Under the pieces are notes generated by a model, which saw only the letters and a list, made by a program, of their open reading frames with translations, did no database searches and was not told where the DNA came from. The position numbers and the translations under genes are program-made. A stretch of DNA of 43,904 nucleotides from a bacterium. GTDB lineage: Bacteria; Zhuqueibacterota; Zhuqueibacteria; Residuimicrobiales; Residuimicrobiaceae. Where the stretch lies: contig JAKPUX010000185.1 of NCBI GenBank assembly GCA_029554865.1, positions 1-43,904 on the forward strand, given 5' to 3'. Every line of letters starts with the position of its first letter. Positions within the stretch are counted from its first letter, which is position 1. Below, piece after piece: positions 39,225 to 43,904 of this stretch.

Positions 39225-40721
39225 CTATATCCTGGAAATGGTGTAATCGACCGTGATGGCCGGCCAGGCCGGCGGTTCTGCGGCGGGCGCTGGGGCTTCC
39301 TTTTTGACCCCCTGTTTACGCACGGAGACTGTTGCTTCGCCCTTGAGAAAGATAATGCCCTTCGGCCCGCAGGCCGCCGCGATAAAGATATTCTCGTCGT
39401 TCACCGGCAGGCCCGCCTCCTCGAGCATCTTTCTCGCCGCCGCGATCCCCTTTTTGGGATCGCGTTCGTTAATGTCGATCACCATCTCGGTGGTTGGCTC
39501 CAGACCGAGCTGCCGGGCGGCAATGCGGACCACCTCGGGATCGGGCGCGGCTGGCGTCTTGCCGAAATAGCCGAGCACCATCTTGCCATAGCCCTCGGCG
39601 ATCTTTTCCCACTTGCCGAAGATGACGTTGTTGAAGGCCTGCTGGAAGTAGAACTGGGAAACCGGCGTCACCGAGGTGCCAAAGCCGCCGAGTTCGACGA
39701 CCTCCCCCATCGCCCTGATCACCTCCGGATAGCGGTTCATGATTTTGTTGTCGCGCATCATCTGGGTGTTGGAGGTGAGCGCTCCGCCGGGCATGGGCGA
39801 AAAGGGGATGAGCGGCTCCACCTGCTTCGCCTCCGGGGGCATGAAATAGTCTTTCATGCACTCCTTGAAGACCTCCTCGGCCTCACGCATGCGGTCGATA
39901 TCGATGCCGAGATCATAGTCAGTGCCGCGCAGGGCGTGCCACATCGAGATGATGTCGCTCTGGCAGGTGCCGCCCGAAACCGGCGCCATCGAAAGGTCAA
40001 GACAGTCGGCGCCGCCGTCGAGGGCCGCCAGGTAGGCCGCCACGCAGGTTCCAGCCGTATCATGGGAGTGGAAGCGAAGGGGTGTAGAGTCGCCGAGCAG
40101 GGCGCGCGCTTGCTTGATGGTCTCGTAAACGGTTCTGGGCGTCGAGGTGCCCGAGGCATCCTTAAAGCAGACTGAGTCGTAGGGGATGCCCGCCGCGAGG
40201 ATCTTTTTCAGGGTGTCGACATAGAAAGCGGGCGTATGCGCCCAGTCCGCCCCCGGGGTATCGGGCGGAAGGCTCATCATCGTCACCACCACCTCGTGTC
40301 TGAGGCCCGCTTCGTGGATGCACTGTCCTGAAAAAATGAGATTGTTGACATCATTGAGGGCGTCGAAATTGCGGATGGTGGTCACGCCGTGTTTTTTGAA
40401 CATCTGCGCGTGCAGCTTGATGATATCGCGCGGCTGGGAATCGAGACAGACGACATTCACGCCGCGGGCCAGGGTTTGCAGATTGACTTCGGGCCCGACC
40501 GTCGTCCGGAACATGTCCATCATGTCGAAGGAATTTTCGTTCGCATAAAAAATGGGGGACTGGAACATCGCTCCGCCCCCCGACTCAAAGTGATCGATCC
40601 CCGCCTCGGCAGTCGCCTTTACGGCCGGCATGAAATCATCCATGAAAACGCGCGCGCCGTAAACGGACTGAAAACCATCCCTGAAGGCTGTGATCATCAC
40701 ATCGATTTTTTTCTTTGCCAC
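39225..40721 (-). CDS. oadA: OadA-type carboxyltransferase (alpha) subunit lacking a biotin domain
   Basis: A 498-residue TIM-barrel carboxyltransferase of the HMGL/pyruvate-carboxylase type. Metal and substrate motifs are FRDGFQS (about 13-19, where OadA and PycB have LRDAxQS), ESGGGAMFQSP, VCFKDASGT with the catalytic Lys, and FHSHDTAGT with the His pair. LSMAPVSGGTCQSDI and PMPGGALTSN are also conserved. After about residue 470 the chain ends in an Ala/Pro linker without the AMKM biotin motif; biotin is on the separate carrier. The GTG start (40721) is preceded by AGGGAGAGG. Residue changes in the barrel motifs mean oxaloacetate is likely but not certain as substrate. Confidence 0.88.
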   Translation of the reverse strand: MAKKKIDVMITAFRDGFQSVYGARVFMDDFMPAVKATAEAGIDHFESGGGAMFQSPIFYANENSFDMMDMFRTTVGPEVNLQTLARGVNVVCLDSQPRDIIKLHAQMFKKHGVTTIRNFDALNDVNNLIFSGQCIHEAGLRHEVVVTMMSLPPDTPGADWAHTPAFYVDTLKKILAAGIPYDSVCFKDASGTSTPRTVYETIKQARALLGDSTPLRFHSHDTAGTCVAAYLAALDGGADCLDLSMAPVSGGTCQSDIISMWHALRGTDYDLGIDIDRMREAEEVFKECMKDYFMPPEAKQVEPLIPFSPMPGGALTSNTQMMRDNKIMNRYPEVIRAMGEVVELGGFGTSVTPVSQFYFQQAFNNVIFGKWEKIAEGYGKMVLGYFGKTPAAPDPEVVRIAARQLGLEPTTEMVIDINERDPKKGIAAARKMLEEAGLPVNDENIFIAAACGPKGIIFLKGEATVSVRKQGVKKEAPAPAAEPPAWPAITVDYTISRI

Positions 40722-40790
40722 CAGGCAGCCTCTCCCTTTGTTGATCTGCCGAAGAGTTCAGGCTTCCGGCCCAGGGCTGGAAGGTGGTAT

Positions 40791-40819
40791 AAATTAACGA
40801 ACTATAACTATAAACACAA
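40791..40819 (-). promoter_or_regulatory. Predicted promoter of the decarboxylase operon
   Basis: Minus-strand TTGTGT (40814-40819), 17-bp spacer with two CTATAA-like copies, TAATTT (40791-40796). The leader would be about 65 nt before GTG 40721. Confidence 0.45.
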
Positions 40820-40922
40820 CCTGAATTTTTCGCAGGGCAGTTGGCGGGGGTATTCATAAATAGGGAGGCAGCGCCGTCTGTCAAGGCGGCCAGGGAGCGG
40901 TGGCGGGCCGAAACAGCACAGA

Positions 40923-40945
40923 GGGGCTTTTCACCTGAAAGCCCC
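40923..40945 (-). terminator. Hairpin after the phospholipase-C-like gene
   Basis: GGGGCTTT (40923-40930) pairs with AAAGCCCC (40938-40945), 8-bp stem and 7-nt loop. No U-run follows on the minus strand, so termination is weak or uncertain. Confidence 0.45.
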
Positions 40946-40999
40946 TGCATAAGAACCTTCGCAAGTTGGTCTCGGTGAGATTGAGTTGCACAAATTTGG

Positions 41000-42895
41000 T
41001 CATTCCAGCTTTGTCAAACTCGCGTAAACCTGGCCGTTCCAGTCTGTGCTCCAGCTCTGCAGAGAATAGCTGAGTCCTTCTGCGGCGGTTTGCACCACGG
41101 TAAGTGAAGTGATTGCAATTTTAGCCTCTTCGCCCTTGATTTCGTAAATGGAGGTGCCCGAGTACGAATAAGAAAGGGGGATGTTGACGGCGGTGCAGTT
41201 GACTGTTTTGTTATAATACTGCGTGGTGGTTGTTTCGGTCCAGATGAGAGAGATTATCTTAAGCTTGTCACTGCTGAATACAGCGGAGATTGTGCCATTT
41301 GTTTGCATATGGACAACGGTTCGTGTATAGCTGGCCGTGAAGGTATTGCTGGCAAAGCCGCCGATATAGTCCCCGGAGGAAGAAAAGGTAGCTCCGTCGG
41401 CGTCGTTCTCATAACTGTAAGACGTATCCGGTGTGGCTACCTGATTGAGGAAATGGCCATCGACACGGACCTGAAAGCCAATACGATGGGTGCTGCCAAC
41501 GGGGCCAGTCACCGTATATACAGGCGATTCTATAGTGAATCCTCCGAGAGTAATGCGTGCGATGAGCTGGTCGCCATTTTTAAACTTTGGATTTCTGCCA
41601 ATAAACTCCCCTGTGGAACAATTCAGTTTTTCTATGGATCGCCCGGTATTGGCATCGATCAGATCAATGGGGCCGGAATAAAGGATCGATTCCGGATACT
41701 CACTGCTTTTCACATGCACGACTTGACCTTTTATGTAATCATTCGGCACGGCCTCGCGGATTTGCACCTGGAATTGCGGCAAGAAAAGCCGGATGATATT
41801 CGCGCCTGCGCAGAGGATATTGGGCACCAACTCGGCGGCTTGCGATTTGGCGCAATCCAGGTCAACGTAGGGCGTGCCTCGCAGACTGAAAATGCGTTTA
41901 TCCCTGCAAAGTTTCACCAGGTTACCGCTGGGGAAACGACGGTAAAAGGTGAAATCATTTGCATCATAGTCCAGATTTTGCAGTTGAGGTTGAGGGTAAT
42001 CGCCGTCTTTGTTGATCGGGCTAAGGGGTTGGTATCCCGCCCCGTTGATGGTCTCTTCAGTGAAAAAATTGTGATTGGTGAATTGGGCCAGTTTTTCATT
42101 GATGGAGCGGATGGAAGTGGCGCTCGCAAAAAAGCTTTCAAGGGAGGGGTCTCCTTTGCCATTTAAATAATCTGCGGCCCATTGGGGATCAAAGAGTTCT
42201 TCGTAGGGATCCGGACTGCCCAGTAACTCCCCCCATGCATAGCCCAGGGGTGCTGCATGACTGTCGTTGCGGACATGGGGCGGGCACGCCATGTCAGCGG
42301 TATTGTGCAGCACCTCACCCAGACAGCGATAGGCTTTGGCCAGACACATTCTTTTCTCGGCCTCATCGCTCAGTTCAAACGCAAAAGCCAGATATTTCTT
42401 CCCTGCTTTCAGCGACCAATCGTTATAGGCTCCCTTGTCAGTGTCGCCCATGGCCCATTCGATGGCATCGGTTTGAGGATGCAGCAGATTGTCGAGGGTA
42501 TATAACCATTCCCACGAAGTGCCGCGATTTGTCAGATACTTGCGGCCGCCGGTATGTCCGGTGGGATCGTAAAAGTGACGAATCGCCGCGCCCAGTTCGG
42601 GTTCATCCGCCGAATACCCGCCATGCTCGACCCATTGCAGCAGGGTGAGGTTCAGTGTACCTTCGCTATAGGTGGCATAAGAGTATCCGGAGTTGGTTAC
42701 GCCTGTTCCGCCGTATGTTTCACGATCGCTCGTGATTCGCCATTTATTTTTATCTGGCAATTTATCGGCCAGATAATTTTCGCCGAAAGAAATGATCGCA
42801 TTGTTGATCGCCGGATGCGCCTTGGTATTTTCATAGCCGTATACGGTCGAGATGCAGACTCCGGCGGCGAGAAGATACACAGCTAGTTTTATCAT
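41000..42895 (-). CDS. Secreted zinc phospholipase C / P1 nuclease-like protein
   Basis: A 631-residue exported protein (signal peptide MIKLAVYLLAAGVCISTVYG). The N-terminal ~300 residues show the His-rich pattern of the zinc-dependent phospholipase C / S1-P1 nuclease fold: AHPAINNAI just after the signal peptide, HFYDPTGH (about 107-114), and LGEVLHNTADMACPPHVRND with HxxxD and a further H (about 192-213). From about 380 on, a beta-rich region (RIGFQVRVDGHFLNQV; GGFASNTFTASYTRTV) is unassigned. The enzyme is a likely Zn-dependent phosphoesterase; substrate unknown. The coding region is clearly less GC-rich than the rest of the window. It lies 10 nt after a putative lipoprotein gene and is probably co-transcribed. 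Confidence 0.75.
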   Translation of the reverse strand: MIKLAVYLLAAGVCISTVYGYENTKAHPAINNAIISFGENYLADKLPDKNKWRITSDRETYGGTGVTNSGYSYATYSEGTLNLTLLQWVEHGGYSADEPELGAAIRHFYDPTGHTGGRKYLTNRGTSWEWLYTLDNLLHPQTDAIEWAMGDTDKGAYNDWSLKAGKKYLAFAFELSDEAEKRMCLAKAYRCLGEVLHNTADMACPPHVRNDSHAAPLGYAWGELLGSPDPYEELFDPQWAADYLNGKGDPSLESFFASATSIRSINEKLAQFTNHNFFTEETINGAGYQPLSPINKDGDYPQPQLQNLDYDANDFTFYRRFPSGNLVKLCRDKRIFSLRGTPYVDLDCAKSQAAELVPNILCAGANIIRLFLPQFQVQIREAVPNDYIKGQVVHVKSSEYPESILYSGPIDLIDANTGRSIEKLNCSTGEFIGRNPKFKNGDQLIARITLGGFTIESPVYTVTGPVGSTHRIGFQVRVDGHFLNQVATPDTSYSYENDADGATFSSSGDYIGGFASNTFTASYTRTVVHMQTNGTISAVFSSDKLKIISLIWTETTTTQYYNKTVNCTAVNIPLSYSYSGTSIYEIKGEEAKIAITSLTVVQTAAEGLSYSLQSWSTDWNGQVYASLTKLE

Positions 42896-42905
42896 GACAG
42901 CATCC

Positions 42906-43322
42906 TTAAAATCTGATTAACTGCCAGTGGCCGTCGCCACAATTGCTGTAGGCGATTCGGAATTCTGTGCCATCGATGCTTACTTTATACTCAGCATACA
43001 ATGCATTAGCGAATAGAAGCTGCCGTTTCTTCAGCGCCTGGGCGACTGCTGTCATCGTGTTCCGGGTTCCGTTCAGCTCCGCGTCGCAAGTGGCGCGATA
43101 TTCCGATCTGACTAGAGCCAGGACATCATCCTCATTCTCTGAGCTGAAAGCGGTGATCAGGCTGTCGGAAAAGGCTGTTAGGGCAGGTGTCTCGCTCAAG
43201 TTGTTTTCGTCACTTGGAGAGTTGGGAGATTGCTTGTTCGTGCAGGTGTAGCAGATAATCAGGAGGGATACCAGCAGGATGCCAAAAGGCCATCTTGAGC
43301 GTCGAATGCGTCTCGTCTTCAT
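42906..43322 (-). CDS. Putative lipoprotein
   Basis: A 138-residue protein of unknown function. The N-terminus is basic (MKTRRIRRSRWPFG) with a hydrophobic core (ILLVSLLIICYTC) and a weak lipobox (LIIC or YTC), then a Ser/Pro/Asn-rich linker. The rest (SDSLITAFSSENEDDVLALV, then GTEFRIAYSNCGDGHWQLIRF) is probably a small folded domain. I start at ATG 43322 because AAAAGGAG lies 8 nt upstream; starts further up (ATG 43340, TTG 43343) are less likely. Lower GC than the neighbourhood. It is directly upstream of the phospholipase-C-like gene (10 nt) and may be an accessory protein or immunity-type partner (speculative). Confidence 0.6.
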   Translation of the reverse strand: MKTRRIRRSRWPFGILLVSLLIICYTCTNKQSPNSPSDENNLSETPALTAFSDSLITAFSSENEDDVLALVRSEYRATCDAELNGTRNTMTAVAQALKKRQLLFANALYAEYKVSIDGTEFRIAYSNCGDGHWQLIRF

Positions 43323-43688
43323 GATGAAGCTCCTTTTCATCAAAAAGAAATTCCCGAGGCAGGATCGTCGAGTCAGAGCAATTTTGATTTAAACAACGCT
43401 GATCCATTGCATAGAGCATATCTGCTTCAAGGCTGTGCTGATAATAAGGGCCCAATGAGACGGCTTAATTTTCAATTTCTTCCGAAGCCCATCTTACCTG
43501 CACTGTAAAAAGGAGTTAAATTCAATTTATTCGTGTGATATTTTCTAGTTTTTGCCTCCATTCTCAATACATATTTCAGGAAAGCAGGAGCGAGCCAGAC
43601 CTTCTTGGCACACTTATTATGAAATGTAACCTTCAATGGTATCAAAATCAATAAAAATCGGTAAATTCAACGGGTAATGATGAACAAC
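43323..43688. other. Gene-free AT-rich region upstream of lipoprotein
   Basis: About 365 nt without a convincing gene. Weak promoter-like matches on the minus strand are TTGATT-17-TACATT (43623-43651) and TTAAGC-16-TATTAT (around 43450). A short open frame at 43210-43455 on the minus strand overlaps the lipoprotein in another frame and has no supporting features. Confidence 0.5.
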
Positions 43689-43724
43689 AAAAAAGCCCCA
43701 AACTGATCTATGGTTTGAGGCTTT
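43689..43724 (-). terminator. Terminator after the tRNA gene
   Basis: On the minus strand GCCTCAAAC (43713-43721) pairs with GTTTGGGGC (43695-43703), one G-T pair, followed by a T-run (six T). Confidence 0.85.
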
Positions 43725-43729
43725 CAATG

Positions 43730-43801
43730 TGGGCCTGGTAGGTTTCGAACCTACAACCTGCGGATTATGAGTCCGTTGCTCTGCCGTTGAGCTACAGGCC
43801 C
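43730..43801 (-). tRNA. tRNA with anticodon CAT (Met or lysidine-type Ile2)
   Basis: A 72-nt cloverleaf on the minus strand. The acceptor stem is GGGCCTG with CAGGCCC, discriminator A, no encoded CCA. The D arm is GCTC/GAGC with a 7-nt loop. The anticodon stem is CGGA/TCCG with loop CTCATAA (CAT at positions 34-36), and the T arm is GTAGG-TTCGAAA-CCTAC. CAT can be elongator Met or Ile2 with lysidine at C34. The C4-G69 and C5-G68 pairs agree with TilS recognition of E. coli Ile2, so Ile2 is the better guess. Confidence 0.95.
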
Positions 43802-43817
43802 GTGATTCGGACGATCG

Positions 43818-43848
43818 ATTTCAAGGCAGATCCTTGAAATGTTTTTTT
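43818..43848 (+). terminator. Terminator-like hairpin on the plus strand upstream of tRNA
   Basis: ATTTCAAGG (43818-43826), loop CAGAT, CCTTGAAAT (43832-43840), then G and seven T. It is oriented on the plus strand although no plus-strand gene precedes it here, so its role is unclear. Confidence 0.5.
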
Positions 43849-43904
43849 CATTAGCGACGCTACACAAATCACATCATCAAAGATGGCTGTTGGCCGCCTG
43901 GATT

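Noticed and set aside
43210-43455. 81-codon minus-strand frame overlapping the lipoprotein start
   Set aside because: Different frame, no ribosome-binding site or recognisable motif.
1-43904. CRISPR arrays, insertion sequences, phage or conjugation genes
   Set aside because: No regularly spaced direct repeats, transposase, integrase or structural phage genes were seen. The only notable tandem repeat lies inside rpsP.

Overview
The window looks like chromosome from a fairly GC-rich (roughly 60% by eye), Gram-negative-type bacterium of the wider FCB assemblage. Candidate phylum KSB1 or Calditrichota-like lineages are my best guess, by inference only. The grounds are: two secreted proteins with the FlgD-like 'YPNPF' domain used as a type IX sorting module; a DUF4954 protein; a short argininosuccinate lyase with a Bacteroidetes-like motif; lipoproteins and a small beta-barrel-like protein; and a Na+-pumping decarboxylase operon. 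No phage, insertion sequence or CRISPR array was seen. Nearly all of the DNA is core or housekeeping sequence with a few less familiar gene pairs.

Layout, left to right. (a) 1-4254: the 3'-truncated end of an RsuA/RluB-type pseudouridine synthase on the minus strand, then a GNAT acetyltransferase and a translationally coupled MFS transporter / cation diffusion facilitator pair on the plus strand. (b) 4433-7616: a radical SAM protein overlapping a membrane-anchored PHP-domain protein, then SpoVG. (c) 7887-11428: envelope proteins (DUF4097 beta-repeat protein; a lipoprotein overlapping a coiled-coil membrane protein) and a small zinc-ribbon protein. (d) 11497-16977, minus strand: a long-chain acyl-CoA ligase preceded by the ffh-rpsP-rimM-trmD-rplS operon. 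(e) 17146-19474, minus strand: an SDR oxidoreductase and a secreted esterase. (f) 19784-27403: a TPR protein and the arginine operon argR-argG-argH-argC-argJ-argB. (g) 27409-30998: an alpha/beta hydrolase, a phospholipase D/cardiolipin synthase-like protein and a diacylglycerol-kinase-type lipid kinase. (h) 31197-37061: a small outer-membrane-type protein, DUF4954 plus a SIS isomerase, and a GH30 glycosidase. (i) 37136-40721, minus strand: a five-gene biotin-dependent Na+-pumping decarboxylase operon that includes a 46-residue membrane protein. (j) 41000-43801: an AT-richer patch with a secreted zinc-phospholipase-C-like protein and a putative lipoprotein, ending in a tRNA with anticodon CAT.

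Functional links. The arg genes cover N-acetylglutamate recycling (ArgJ) through acetylglutamyl-semialdehyde (ArgB, ArgC) and the last two steps (ArgG, ArgH); argD and argF must lie elsewhere. Two ARG-box-like palindromes lie over the predicted argR promoter, whose expected transcription start falls on the argR start codon, so argR may be leaderless and autorepressed. The decarboxylase operon combines an OadA-type carboxyltransferase with a free-standing biotin carrier and two small single-span subunits. The housekeeping operon has an S16 protein with a long Ala/Pro/Glu tail.

Many predicted promoters share a TTGnnn - 17 bp - TAnnnT pattern. I found them by looking for that spacing, so their uniformity is partly selection. 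Long open frames antisense to the GC-rich genes were treated as codon-bias artefacts.
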